DNA of 64,000 nucleotides from Garcia nutans (lineage: Eukaryota > Streptophyta > Magnoliopsida > Malpighiales > Euphorbiaceae): assembly GCA_947685225.1 (NCBI GenBank), contig CANTUV010000009.1, positions 3,348,001-3,412,000 on the forward strand, read 5' to 3'. The notes under the pieces are model-generated. The model did no database searches. It saw nothing but the letters and a program-made list of their open reading frames with translations, and was not told the origin of the DNA. How positions within the stretch are numbered: the stretch's first letter is position 1; the number at the start of each line of letters is the position of its first letter. A program made the translations under genes and the position numbers. This document shows positions 20,334-31,300 of the stretch, in pieces.

Positions 20334-21938
20334 ATGCCCCTCCTCTGCCACCACACTCGACAATATGATTCTAGATATAGGACCTCTTTGTTTGCAGAAA
20401 TTCCCAAAGAAAAAGATCAAATTGATGTTATTCCAAGGGCAATTGAAGAAGACAAAGGTCAGACTTCTTCTTTTTTATCAAATTATGAAAAGCTTTCTGA
20501 TGATCTCAAGTCCTGCTTAGATTACTGCTATATTTTTCTAAATAATTATCGCTTTTATGCGGGGAAACAAAATTTAGTATATTTTTTGATGGCTCAAGGT
20601 CTAATACCAGAAAAACCAGGGGAGATTATAGAGGATACAGCTGCAAATATTATTAATGAATTAATTGGCCTAGGATTGCTAGTAGATTTCTTCATGTATA
20701 AGAGCTTACTACGAGTCTCTAAGTTGTATGAAGAATCATGCCTTCTTGAAGTTGACGAGAAAGATTTCACTGACGAAGCTGTGAATTCACCTATCCATTT
20801 TATCCTTGGAAATAAGGGCACACATCTGCTTTCTAACTTCAAAAGCCCTCAGATACGATCCCTGTTTATAAAATTCGGGGTGAGTAATATTAATACACTC
20901 TTTGAAACTGTGTGTCGGTTGCAATTTCTATCGGTGCTGATTATAGAAGCCAGCATAGACTATTTACCTGATGAAATTGGAAATTTGGTTCACCTCCAGT
21001 ATTTAGGATTACATCGCTTATATATAAAGAAGCTTCCATGTGCTTTGGGTAATCTTCTAAAGCTGCAAACTTTAGAAATATGGAATGAAAAACCTTGCGA
21101 ACTTCCTATTGAAATTCTGAATAATAAACAACTTAGGCACCTAATCTTCTTTCACTGTTATGATGGAATTAGAGTTCCAAGGGGTTTTGCAACTTTGATG
21201 AATCTTCAAACTCTGACTGGTGTATCTGCTGGTAATGGCATTGCTAGTGAATTGAGTAGTTTAACCCAACTGCGACAACTTGATCTTCGTTGTGTCTCAG
21301 AAGATAATATTGGTGAGATGTCTGCAGTTATCATGAAGATGAATAACCTTGTCTCTCTTTCTTTAAATGCAGCATGGGAAATTGGTACTATAAAACTTCT
21401 ACCTGAATTGGAATCATTTTCTCTTCCACCTCATCTTCAAGAGCTTCGTTTAGATGGTAATCTAATTGAAATTCCTAACTGGCTTCTCTCCATGGAAAAC
21501 TTAATCAAGCTAGATTTAAATGATTCCAATCTTTTAGATAATTCATATTCAATTTTTCAGTTTCTTCCCAAATTAAAATCTCTCACTCTAAAATATGCCT
21601 ATAAGACAAGGGTCATTGGTAAAGAATTTTGCAACGCAGGTGGATTTCCAGAATTAGAAACTTTGATAATTTGTTCGCTAGATCTAATAGAGTGGACTGA
21701 GATTGTAAATGGAGCTTTTCCAAAATTGAGGCACCTCATATTTTATTGTGCCAATTTGAGGTTTCTTCCTGAAGGCCTACAGTACATTTCTACCATACAA
21801 GAGTTGCATTTGAGTTATATTTTGCACGGCGATCTTGCAAGGAGATTAACTGGCGACGAAAATTACAAGATCAAGCATATTGCGCGAGTCAATCCACTTC
21901 TAACAGAGGGAGGGTTGTTGAAATGGCCGCCATATTAA
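20334..21938 (+). CDS. RPM1-like NLR, winged-helix plus LRR part only (no CC or NB)
   Basis: 534 residues in one open frame. After about 45 unfamiliar residues comes SNYEKLSDDLKSCLDYC, which matches the ARC2/winged-helix start of RPM1-type resistance proteins, then a degenerate winged helix where the MHD motif is not evident. From about residue 180 to the end runs a leucine-rich repeat domain of around a dozen units (LPDEIGNLVHLQYLGL, LPCALGNLLKLQTLEIW and others) with the usual RPM1-like C-terminus. The P-loop, RNBS and GLPL motifs are absent, and no in-frame exon for them is seen upstream. Full family members have about 900 residues. The gene may be a 3' fragment with a new start, or a decoy-like LRR protein. 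The first residues MPLL match the relic at 63519. The frame is intact, so expression is possible. Confidence 0.8.
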   Translation: MPLLCHHTRQYDSRYRTSLFAEIPKEKDQIDVIPRAIEEDKGQTSSFLSNYEKLSDDLKSCLDYCYIFLNNYRFYAGKQNLVYFLMAQGLIPEKPGEIIEDTAANIINELIGLGLLVDFFMYKSLLRVSKLYEESCLLEVDEKDFTDEAVNSPIHFILGNKGTHLLSNFKSPQIRSLFIKFGVSNINTLFETVCRLQFLSVLIIEASIDYLPDEIGNLVHLQYLGLHRLYIKKLPCALGNLLKLQTLEIWNEKPCELPIEILNNKQLRHLIFFHCYDGIRVPRGFATLMNLQTLTGVSAGNGIASELSSLTQLRQLDLRCVSEDNIGEMSAVIMKMNNLVSLSLNAAWEIGTIKLLPELESFSLPPHLQELRLDGNLIEIPNWLLSMENLIKLDLNDSNLLDNSYSIFQFLPKLKSLTLKYAYKTRVIGKEFCNAGGFPELETLIICSLDLIEWTEIVNGAFPKLRHLIFYCANLRFLPEGLQYISTIQELHLSYILHGDLARRLTGDENYKIKHIARVNPLLTEGGLLKWPPY

Positions 21939-22836
21939 TTTCTTGAGGAAGTTTTATGGTTTAGCTGTTTGATTCTCTGATGCCATTCATCACTACTGTA
22001 TTATCGCAGAAAGCTTTGTTTGTAAAACTTGGAAAGAAGAGGCTTTATTGGATAATTGTTTATAAGTCAAGGGATGATGTTTAATTTCTTTGGGACACCT
22101 TTTGTTTCAGCCTTGTTTGTTATGTATAATTAATTTCATCCTTGTTTATAATTAATTATAATAATTAAATAATAGAATTCATATTTTTAAATAAGTAAAT
22201 TATTTTATTTTTAAAAGTTTTATAATAATTCTAATAATCTATTAATAAATAAAATAATTTAATAAAAAATTATTTTTAAAATAAATAAATTAATAATTAT
22301 TTATGCGACATTCTTGGAATTAGGGATGATAAAAATTTGATATGTAATAAAATTTATCAAATTAAAAGGTTCTATAAAATTAGTTATGCCAAAATACAAG
22401 TATTTTCAATACATATCTACAAATAAAAAATGAATACACTAATATCAATTTTAATCTAAAAACAGAAACAGAACTTATCATAGACAGAACAATAAAAGTT
22501 AAATTATTTTTAATTTAAAACTTATTTTTAAATTTAACTAGTGGTTAATTTAATATGAGTTATATACATATTTATTAAACATAATTGCTCCAATATTAAT
22601 CTTTTCTTTAAAAAAGTATTTATAATATTCAAAAAATTAAAAAGATTAATCAAATCTCATAATAACAGTACGCTCATCTCATTTTTAGTAGCATACTTCA
22701 TGTACTCTTGTTGAGTATTGATTTTATTATGAGATGATTTTATTATGGCTGAATTCCGTAGCTAGAGAAATGATTTTATTATAAGTCTCCATATATATTA
22801 ATTCCTCATATGGGGAAAAGAAAAACCATCTAATTC
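21939..22836. repeat. NLR 3' flank and spacer repeat, copy 2 of 3
   Basis: Follows the NLR stop. From about 22270 to 22650 it matches 19100-19560 and 63640-64000. The remainder, to the S1-C stop, matches the 3' flank of S1-A and S1-B. No gene is seen. Confidence 0.75.
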
Positions 22837-23268
22837 TTAATTGTTCCACTCATTACAAATACTATATTTGTTAACATTATAATCAAACATGCAAGGACCA
22901 TTTTGCATGATAATCCATTTACAAGTAAAGCATTTGGGGAAATCTCTATTTTGTATATAAATATCAAACCAATGCTGCTTATTCTGAAAGATCATGCTAC
23001 AATAATACTGTGTAATACCCCAAAAATTGGATCGAAACTTGAACTGAAATTTGTTGTGAAATGGCAGAAACTTCTCACCCAAATCATCATCATACTTTGA
23101 TAAGTTTGATTTGCAGTGAATTTTGAGATCCATACCTTGTTTTAGTCCATTGCTTATTATTACTGTTGCTTTAGGTAGTACAAATCCTGCTGCATTCTTG
23201 CTCATCATTGATAACATTATTAGCACTTGTAGCAAAAGGAGGTTCTTAGTGAGTAAGAGATAATTCAT
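22837..23268 (-). CDS. S1-C: intact S-protein homologue (self-incompatibility S1 family)
   Basis: 143 residues. A hydrophobic N-terminus (NLLLLQVLIMLSMM, residues 9-22) is a likely secretion signal. The mature part carries the S1-family landmarks in order: VIISNGLKQGMDLKIHCKS, DDDLGEKFLPF, FKFRSNFWGITQYYC, HWFDIYIQN and NGPCMFDYN, with paired cysteines expected to form disulfides. Length and layout match the plant self-incompatibility S1 family, which includes poppy stigma PrsS and many SPH proteins of unknown role. It has the only unbroken frame among four copies in the window, with no intron, as is usual for the family. The SNLSKY insertion after HCK is absent from S1-B. Confidence 0.92.
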   Translation of the reverse strand: MNYLLLTKNLLLLQVLIMLSMMSKNAAGFVLPKATVIISNGLKQGMDLKIHCKSNLSKYDDDLGEKFLPFHNKFQFKFRSNFWGITQYYCSMIFQNKQHWFDIYIQNRDFPKCFTCKWIIMQNGPCMFDYNVNKYSICNEWNN

Positions 23269-23490
23269 ATTTTTTTTTCTTTTTTATGATTTTGGAGAAA
23301 AATTTATGATTTGGGTTGAGAATAGAAAATTAAGTTATGAACTTGGTTTTCTTAATTTATCTATGTTTACCTTACTCATTAATGGTGAGTATCCATATAG
23401 GATATAGAAAGAAAATAAGAAAATCAGTTGCTGGATTTTTGTAAGGAATAATATCCTTTAAAGTTAATTATTTTGGCTCTTTCTCTTCCA
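23269..23490. repeat. S1-C 5' flank, shared with the S1-A and S1-B flanks
   Basis: Matches 18439-18655 and 62936-63155 up to GGCTCTTTCTCTTC, then stops at an A-run at 23491. The NLR-side half of the divergent region is missing here and a LINE-like tail lies next to the break. Confidence 0.8.
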
Positions 23491-23591
23491 AAAAAAAAAA
23501 GCAATAAAATAAAACTTATCACTATAACTTTGTTGAAAGTTCAACCAACGAAATTTTACTTGAATTAATTTTTTTTAAAGGAAAAAAAGTT

Positions 23592-23800
23592 TTATTGCTT
23601 ATATAAAAATAATCCATTCACAATGACATTAAGAAGATTAGCTACCCATTCATCATTTACTGACGCAGGATGAGAGGTCTTCACGAGTATATGAGTCAGT
23701 TTATTCGCAGACCGACAATAAAAAAATAACTCTAATCTCAGAGATAAATTTAGAAAGGAAATAACAATCCTCAAGCATAATGTCTAAGAAATAAACTTGA
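23592..23800 (-). pseudogene. LINE-type RNase H tail fragment (RVT_3-like)
   Basis: About 65 residues on the minus strand: EIRVIFYCRSANKLTHILVK, then NDEWVANLLNV. The R-S-A-N-x-x-T-H-x-L pattern is the end of the RNase H-like domain of plant non-LTR retrotransposons. Its 3' side leads into A-rich DNA. No RT is present, so this is a 5'-truncated relic. Confidence 0.55.
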
Positions 23801-25240
23801 ATTAAAATTTTATTTCAACTAGTATTGTAAAAAAAATTAAGATTAACATTAAAATTAAATATTTAATTACAAAAATCCTATTTAAAATTTAATTAAAAAT
23901 GATATTTTTTTTATTTAGATTCAATTTAATAATGGATCTCCCCTAAAGTATTGACTTTTGACAACAGATGTCCTAAAAAATTATTGTTAATTTAGGCAGC
24001 GTTCCACATGGATTTTGTTTTTTTATTTCAATTCTTATATGGGGTAAAAAAAAACCAAAATGCATTTGACAAGATCACTAAATTTTAGATTCTCCTTATT
24101 ATACTCACACACTAAATACATTTTTTTTACTTATTGCCACCTCGCAAAAAATTGGAGGAAAAAATAAATTATTTTATTATGTTAGATCGGATTTTTTTAT
24201 ATTCTTTATTGATATTTTCTTGATTTAAATATGATAATTATTAATTATTTTTAAAATATTTATTATTAAATATTTTAAATTATATGTTTGTATATGTATA
24301 ATTAAAAATTATGATATAGTTTTTAAAAATAGAAAACAAATTTTTAAAATATATAAAATAAAAATTGAAAATAGCTTTTAGTTTTGAAAGATAATTGGTC
24401 GTTTGGTAGATTTAAAAATATATTTTATAAAAATATATTATTGAGATTATATTTTACTAAGAAAAATTATATTACCGTATTTAAAAGATGCAAAAAAAAT
24501 ACTGAAAAAGTGTATCGTAAAAAATATTAATTTGTTTAACTCCAATCCAACTTTACTAAAAAATTTGAGCAATTTCTAAATTACCTTTATAATATTTTTT
24601 CTTATTTTATCATATTCTAAAGTAGGAATGTAATTATCTTTTGACATAAAATTTCACAATTTATTTTTCAAGTAAAATAATTTTTTTTACTCTCTTTAAG
24701 TAAAATATTTTAGCAACTGGTTGGTAAAAATATTATAGGCCTAATATTTTATTTTACATGAATTATTTATAAAAAAAATATGATATTTTTTATCAAAAAG
24801 AATTATTTTATCAATTTTTTCAAAATTATGATGTGACCAAACATTGTGTAAAAGAACTAAAAAATTTACAATTTAAAACAGGTTAATTCCCCAAATATTA
24901 ATCAACTTTGGTTTTAATTCGAAATTTTAACTCTAGAAATAATTAATATTAAAAACCATAACATTAGCGTTACATTATATGAGTTGAATTGAATTAAGAG
25001 TATAATTAATTAATAATTTTTTTCTCATAAAAATAATGAAATTATTATATTCACTGCACAGAACACACGAATCTGAAAAAAAAGCGAAGTTTTATGAATA
25101 TGAAAAAATTAATTGAAAGATGGAGTCATTAATGGAATAGAAATACTTGAGCAACAAATAGTAATTTAATTTTTATTAAACATAAAACTAATAGCAACAA
25201 CATATTATTTCATAATAACAAATTGTTCAACGGTCTGCTC

Positions 25241-25272
<32 letters not shown>

Positions 25273-25330
25273 AAATTTCAGAATACAAACTTTTTTTGAA
25301 GCAATTTCAGGCCTTAGATTTCCAAGGAAA
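23801..25330. other. AT-rich intergenic DNA, possible MITE at 24398-24850
   Basis: No gene seen. GTCGTTTGGTAGA near 24400 and GACCAAACATTGTG near 24836 could be imperfect inverted ends of a small DNA transposon, but the arms match over only a few bases. An (ATT)n tract lies at 25229-25271. Confidence 0.35.
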
Positions 25331-25334
25331 ACAA

Positions 25335-25700
25335 TCATTAATTTTTTATTTTATCATCATTCCACATACAAGGGCCTTTAGGTTTAACAATACAAGAACG
25401 GTAATTATGAGGACATTTGTATTTGTCCTTTTCTATTGATAAATATCAAACCAATGGAAATTACCTTTCCATGCAAAGGAGCAATAGAACAATGTGCTAT
25501 CCATATAATTGGGACGAAATCTAAAGCTCATATCACATAACCATTATAAGGGACAACTCTGATACCCAATTCATCATCTTTTGATTTGCAATGGAGATAA
25601 TCCTGGACTCAAAACATTTGTGATATTAACTGTTTGTTTCTTGGGAAAAAACCAGGCTTCACTGCTACTAATCTGTAACATTAACAAACATAAGCTTCTA
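25335..25700 (-). pseudogene. S1-D: decayed S-protein homologue
   Basis: Minus-strand pieces read LFYCSFAWKGNFHWFDIY and, in another frame, KPKGPCMWNDD, both S1-family landmarks, with a plausible N-terminal piece before them (FFPKKQTVNITN). Several frame changes and stops separate them. It is more distant from S1-A, B and C than these are from each other. Confidence 0.7.
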
Positions 25701-26022
25701 ATTATGGGACTTATTTTTCTGAAATTTTATATAGTCTTTAGCTATATATATTTCTGAAGCCTTAATTATTGAGTCTTTAGATATATATACACATATATAG
25801 GGTCAGGCTAATGCATGCAAAAATGGTAAGGTGAAGCTGTTATAAAAGTAGAGGTATGAATTCTAATCTCACAAATGAAATTTATTAATGATAAATGTTA
25901 CTGAAGAATAGTTAATATCTGATACCAATTAATTTTCAAAAAAAAAAAAATATCTGATACCAATTGGTTGCCATATACATAAAATATCTCATATTTTTAG
26001 TAAAAACAATTCACATAAATAC

Positions 26023-26261
26023 TGTCATAGGATAGAGACAGAGATATTCTTTTTTGCCATCTTTAATTGAAGGATCTGTAATACGTATAACATTTTTTGT
26101 ACAAGATTTTATTTCTTTTTTCTCTGATAAGAACGCTTTTTCTGCATTAATTATATATTGTGTGTGGCAGTAGCTAAAGTGGAGTAAAAAGTGTAATGCA
26201 TTTCTCATGACTGCAGCAAATGTCTTTATATACAAGAGTAACAATGAAAGTCAACTTAACA
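26023..26261 (-). repeat. Possible 3' LTR of the outer Copia relic
   Basis: Lies just after the RNase H end; begins TGTTAAGTTGAC and ends CCTATGACA on the minus strand, with a CTTGTATATAAAG TATA box and a GAAATAAAATC poly(A)-like signal. No partner LTR exists in the window and no good polypurine tract precedes it, so the limits are uncertain. Confidence 0.4.
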
Positions 26262-26288
26262 GAAGGAAAATATCACGTCAGTAACTAA

Positions 26289-27476
26289 CTATTCTAATTG
26301 ATTAGCTACTTTGTTAAATAAATGTTTAATACTTCCAGCTTGGATGTAAACTGCTGAAATGAATAAAGGAAGAGGAAGAGGTTTAGTGAAAATATCAGCT
26401 ATCTGATGTGAACTACGAACTGGCAAAAGCTTCAAGAGGCCAGATTTGATTTTTTCCCTTACAAGATGGCAATCCAACTCTATGTGCTTTGTTCTCTCAT
26501 GAAAAACAGAGTTGTGTGTGTGCAAAACTAATAGCTGATAGATTGTCACAAAATAACAAGGCAGGACCAGTAGGCAATGAACCAAGATCAGTAAGCAAGT
26601 AAACAACCCATTGCACCTCACAAGCAGCATAAGCAAGTGCTCTGTATTCTGCCTCCGATGATGATCTTGAAATGGTGGTCTGCTTCTTAGACTTCCAGGA
26701 AATCAAAGAATCACCAAGGAACAAACACATCCCAGTGACAAACTTTCTAATGAGTGGACAAGACGCCCAATCAGCATCACTAAAAGCCTGCAACTTCAGA
26801 ACAGAAGATGAAGAATAAAACAGACCCTGAGCAGGAGCAGCCTTTATATACCTCAATATTCTGTGAGCCAATTGTTAATGATAAACAGTAGGGTTGTCAA
26901 GGAATTGACTCAAATATTGAATTGCATAACTAATGTCTGGCCTGGTGTTGGTGAGATACAAGAGTCTTCCTATTAACTGTCTATACTGAGAAACACCCTC
27001 AAAAGCAGTAGAGTAACAACATTTGAGAAAGAAGCTTTGAATGGCACCATTGGAGTGGATGCAGGTTTAGAATCAAGAAAACCAACATCACTTAAGAGTT
27101 CCAGAGCATATTTTCTCTGATAGATATGGATACCCTTTGAAGATCTAGCAATTTCAAATCCCAAAAAAACAATTTGAGAGGTCCAAGATCCTTGATCTTA
27201 AATTGTTGATGAAGAAATAATTTCTCAGAAAGAATCTCATCCATGTTATTACTGGCTAATACAACATCAACCACATAAACTAATAGAGAAATAAAAGTAT
27301 CAGATGTAACCTTGATAAACAGTGAAGGATCGGAGATAGATTGATTAAAACCTTGTGAAAGAAGAGCAGCAATTAACTTGGCATTCCACTATCTACTGGC
27401 TTGCTTTAAGCCATATAATGACTTCTGTAACCCGCACACTTTAGAAGCATTATCAACAATACAGCCAGAAGGTGGT
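26289..27476 (-). pseudogene. Outer Copia RT C-terminus and RNase H
   Basis: Reads the Copia RNase H landmarks FSDADWASCP, TTISRSSSEAEYRALA, then after a shift near 26500 HNSVFHERTKHIELDCHLVR and DIFTKPLP. The RT part includes IKDLGPLKLFF and, where the active-site YVDD is expected, VYVVDVVLAS, so one catalytic Asp is lost. Further stops and shifts occur. Confidence 0.85.
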
Positions 27477-27484
27477 GTCATATA

Positions 27485-28015
27485 CAGTGGCGAAGCCACT
27501 TGGTGGATAAGGGGGCAACTGCCCCCCTTCATTAAAAAAAAAATATAAATATAAATATAAATTTTTTTAAATTTTTTTTATTCCTCGTAAAATTTTAAGT
27601 TACCTTCCTATTTAACAAGAAAAAAATATATAAATTCTAAAATTTTTAATAAAATTAATTAAATATTTAACAAAATTAATTAAATCTTATCCAATCAATT
27701 AAAAGATTAAAAATAAATTAAAAGCATAATAAAAAAACTGAAAAAAATATAAAATTAATATCTTTATTTTTTATTTTTTTATATTTAATTCTTTTTTTAA
27801 AATTTTATTTTATTATTTATACTTTTAATATACTTTGATGATGTTTGAATCAATTATATTTGTTAAAAAATTATTTTTTATATTTTTTTAATTATTTTTT
27901 TTAATCAATGAAGTTGTCTTATTAATAGATTAATAAATTTAATAAATAATTATTATATAGAAAAAATTTTAAAAAAAATTGCCCCCCTTATAATACAGTT
28001 CCGACTTCGCCCCTG
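27485..28015. mobile_element. Non-autonomous hAT-type MITE
   Basis: 531 bp, AT-rich, with imperfect inverted ends CAGTGGCGAAGCCA and CAGGGGCGAAGTCG, followed inward by runs of G/C (GGGGGCAACTGCCCCCC and GCCCCCCTTAT). An exact 8-bp target duplication GTCATATA flanks it at 27477-27484 and 28016-28023. Eight-base duplications and CAG-type ends fit the hAT superfamily. No transposase. It sits in the RT of the outer Copia. Confidence 0.88.
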
Positions 28016-28023
28016 GTCATATA

Positions 28024-28732
28024 CACATTTTCAACTAAATCACCTTGCAGCAGCTACTGCTAATACCAACCTTTAACAACAGCTACTGCTAATAGGCATC
28101 TTATGGTTGTCATTTTTGCCACAGGAGAAAAAGTCTCCAAATAGTTAATACCTTCTTGTTGTGTGTAGCCTTTAGCTACAAGTCTTGCCTTATAACGTTC
28201 AATACTCCCATCAACCTTATATTTTATTCTAAAAACCCATTTGCATCCTATGGGTTTCACCCAAGAAGGTAAATCAACTATGGACCATATTTTATTGTCT
28301 TCTAATGCCTTTAGTTCAAGTTGTATAACATTCTGCCAGTGGGGATTCTGGATAGCTTGTTTGTAAGTTTTAGGTTCAGTATTATAGGAAATAAAAAGTG
28401 CAAATGCTTTGTGGGAAGGAGAAAGATTAGCATAAGATAAAAAAATTTTGAAGAGGATAAGGAGTAGGATTAGGGAACTGATCAAGTATTGAAGTATGAA
28501 GAAGATGACAATGGTAATCCTGAAGATAGGAAGGAGGTCTTCTGTGTCTAGAAGAAGATTTAGTAACAACAGAAAAAGAAATATCTTGAGCAGAAGATGG
28601 AGCAGGAAAAGATGATTCAGGATAAAAATCAAAATCTGATGAAACTTTTGGAAAAGATTGAAGAGGAAAAATCTTTTCATAAAAGTAAACATGTATGGAC
28701 ACAAATATTTCATTGGACTACAAATTCAAAAG
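28024..28732 (-). pseudogene. Outer Copia RT N-terminus and linker
   Basis: Reads PSWVKPIGCKWVFRIKYKVD, ERYKARLVAKGYTQQEGINY and ETFSPVAKMTTIR, the classic start of a Copia RT. The expected QLDVNNAFLH-type segment is missing near 28060-28095, where CAGCTACTGCTAATA is present twice, as after a repaired break. Upstream, YFYEKIFPLQ is the usual end of the integrase linker. Confidence 0.85.
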
Positions 28733-28737
28733 CTTAA

Positions 28738-29234
28738 TGTCATGACTCAGCAGCAGTAACAGGGTGAGGGGAATTGGAATGAGCCTAAAACTAAGGCCTC
28801 GACACTGTCATTCAGGAGGGCAGCACATGATCCAAGAGAAATTCATGAGAAGGAGAAGGAAGTTTGGAAGCACCTAAAATCATCCTAGCTGGCAAAGATG
28901 AGCTGTAGCAATCCGTTAGAAATGGAGCAGTAATGATTGGGTATTGAGAATCAAGGCTTGGCCAATAGAATTTGATGAGTTAGTAAATTTGTCCTTTTGT
29001 TATTCAGTTACTGAGAGTAAAAAGAATAATATATATATCCATCAAATGATTGTGCAATCATTATGAATCAGAATAAAATCATAATCTATTTTCTCTAATT
29101 CTTTTCTTCCTTCTTCTCTACTTTTCTTCTTCTTCCTTTATTTTTCAGCAAAATTTATTGTTTACCTTGCATTTCTGTTTCTGTGAACTATTTTCAATTA
29201 GAGTTTTCAGGTTCCATGTCCCAGGAGCCTGACA
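28738..29234 (+). repeat. Gypsy 5' LTR
   Basis: 497 bp; matches 39592-40099 with scattered substitutions and small indels. The primer-binding site follows at 29238-29249 (TGGAATCCGAGC, 10 of 12 bases of the initiator-Met site). Confidence 0.93.
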
Positions 29235-30585
29235 TTTTGGAATCCGAGCATTCAAATAGTGATCCTACCCTTGTCTCTATAGCTGAAATGGCTAAGAAGG
29301 GCAAGGCTGTGGCTACAACCAACACCCAACTGCAACAGCTTGAAGAACACATGAAGGTGATAGATCAGAATGCTGAAACCTTCATGAGGGAAGTTTACGA
29401 ATGTTTGGAGACTCAGAACCAGCAGTATCAAGAACAACAGACAGCCCAATAGTCGATTTAGAGACAAATGGACCAAATGGTTGAATTGATGAAGACCATC
29501 TCCTCCCAACTGCAATCTCAGACATCACCCAAAATTTCTCAGAACCTTCAATCACGTCCTACACCTGCTTCTAATAGAACCCTTCCACCTCTCCATATAC
29601 CCAATACAGCTACTAACACCCATCCTACCCAACCCAATAGCCAAACCATCAGTCATACCCAACCAAACCCAAATTACCCCGAAACTACAAGACCTACTGG
29701 ACCTGGTATTCATATTCTGCAACCTTCACAGGCCTTGCCTAACACAAACTTGTCACCAACCAATATTCCAACTGATATCCAAAATTTTCCACCATTAAAC
29801 CAGACTAATTCCAGTACCAGACCTATACCAACACAATATCCACCACAACCAATGATTCAAACTCACTACCATCCAAATACCAATTTTAGTGAAGCTACTA
29901 GAACCATGGGAATGGGTATTTTACACCAAGTTCAACCAACAGCTCAGCCCAATCAAAGACACTACCCACAACCTATCCTACGAATTAACCAAGGTGGTGA
30001 TCCTAACCCTCCTAATCCATGGCCTAACTTCAATCAGTTGGCACCCAATGTCAAATTGCCCAAGGTGGAATTGACTCAATTCGATGGAGACAATCCTCGA
30101 TTGTGGATAAGGAAATGTTTCAGGTATTTTCAGTTGTATGAAATACCCGATAATCAGAAGTTGGGAATAGCTTCCATTTATTTTGGTAAGAGAGTGGAGA
30201 CATGGTTTCAAGGCTCGCTTGTGCAGAACCCAGGTATGAATTGGGAAGTTTTCTCTGAAGATTTATGTAACAGATTTGGAGAACTTAAAGCCTCAGATGT
30301 AGTGGAGGCTTTCAACAAAATGAAACAAACGGGAACTGTGGATGAGCACCAAGAGGAATTCGAGGAGATGAAATCAATATCATCCTTGGCTTGATGAAAA
30401 TTACTTTGTCTCCAGCTTTGTTAGTGGGCTCAGTAAAGAATTGAAGCCAATGGTGAAGATGTTCAAGCCTACTAACCTCACACAAGCTTGTGAACAGGCT
30501 AAATTGCATGAAGAATCAATTCAAGCAATGTTCTGTAAGAAGACTTCCACCAAAACAACCAGCAGTCTCACCTATTCTCAACCAC
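29216..30585 (+). pseudogene. Gypsy gag, interrupted by the nested Copia
   Basis: Begins MSQEPDILES just inside the LTR end. A stop lies at 29450-29452; the next segment has a Pro/Asn/Thr/Gln-rich linker, then the retrotransposon gag domain with KVELTQFDGDNPRLWIRKC, KLGIASIYFGKRVETWFQG and CNRFGELKASD. A frameshift near 30390 leads to KMFKPTNLTQACEQAKLHEE. The Copia-2 target site is at 30586-30590. Confidence 0.85.
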
Positions 30586-30590
30586 GTTAC

Positions 30591-31109
30591 TGTCAAAGAA
30601 GTAGGCACCAACCATTTTTTAGTCAAAAATGGAGGTGCTTAATTGTCAAAAATGGAGGTGCCTAATTTAGGACATTGTCAAAAGTGGAGGTGCCTAATTT
30701 GAGGAATTCTCAAAGTCAAAAATGGAGGTGCCTAATTTAGGTAATTGTCAAAATGGAGGTGCCTAATTTATTGATTAATTTCACCAACCCATATTTTTTG
30801 AAGCCTATATAAACCCATCTCCCTCATTTGGAGAATACACCTTAAAAATTAAAGAAGAAAAGAGAAGAGAGTGTCTTTGAGAGAATTTTGTGAGGAAAAA
30901 TTCTTGTTCATAATTGAGTTAGGGTTGTGAGTGTTTGTAAACACATTGTATTTTTCTCCTTAAATATAATTCTGCAGCAGCTCCGGAGACGTAGGCATAA
31001 TTGGCCGAACTCCGTTATCAAATTCTGTGTTAATATTCCGCATTTATTTTTGCTCTCCTACTAATCTGGTTTAAGGGAATAAAGTGGTAATCACCATAAT
31101 TTTCCAACA
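30591..31109 (+). repeat. Copia-2 5' LTR with internal tandem repeats
   Basis: Starts TGTCAAAG, ends TTCCAACA. The first 190 bp hold five copies of TGGAGGTGCCTAATT or a one-base variant, each with a GTCAAAA-type lead, at about 40-bp spacing. The box CCTATATAAACCC at about 30803-30815 is a good TATA box, so the repeats lie in U3. Confidence 0.93.
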
Positions 31110-31300
31110 ACTGGTATCAGAGCTTTGGGTGATAAATTCTGTCAATTTTTTGCAAGATTACTATTCATATAAATAGTGAATTTCGTAAATAGTAAAATTC
31201 TGTCGGCAGTTTTGATTTGTCGACAAAGGTGTCCTAGTACACAGTGGTTTGCAGAAACAGTCAGAAACGATCCAAAGGAGTCCAGATTCGAGTGGGAGCG

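Noticed and set aside
30620..30770. The spaced repeats in the Copia-2 LTR as a CRISPR-like array
   Set aside because: Units are degenerate, lie within an LTR in a plant genome, and the spacers are themselves related.
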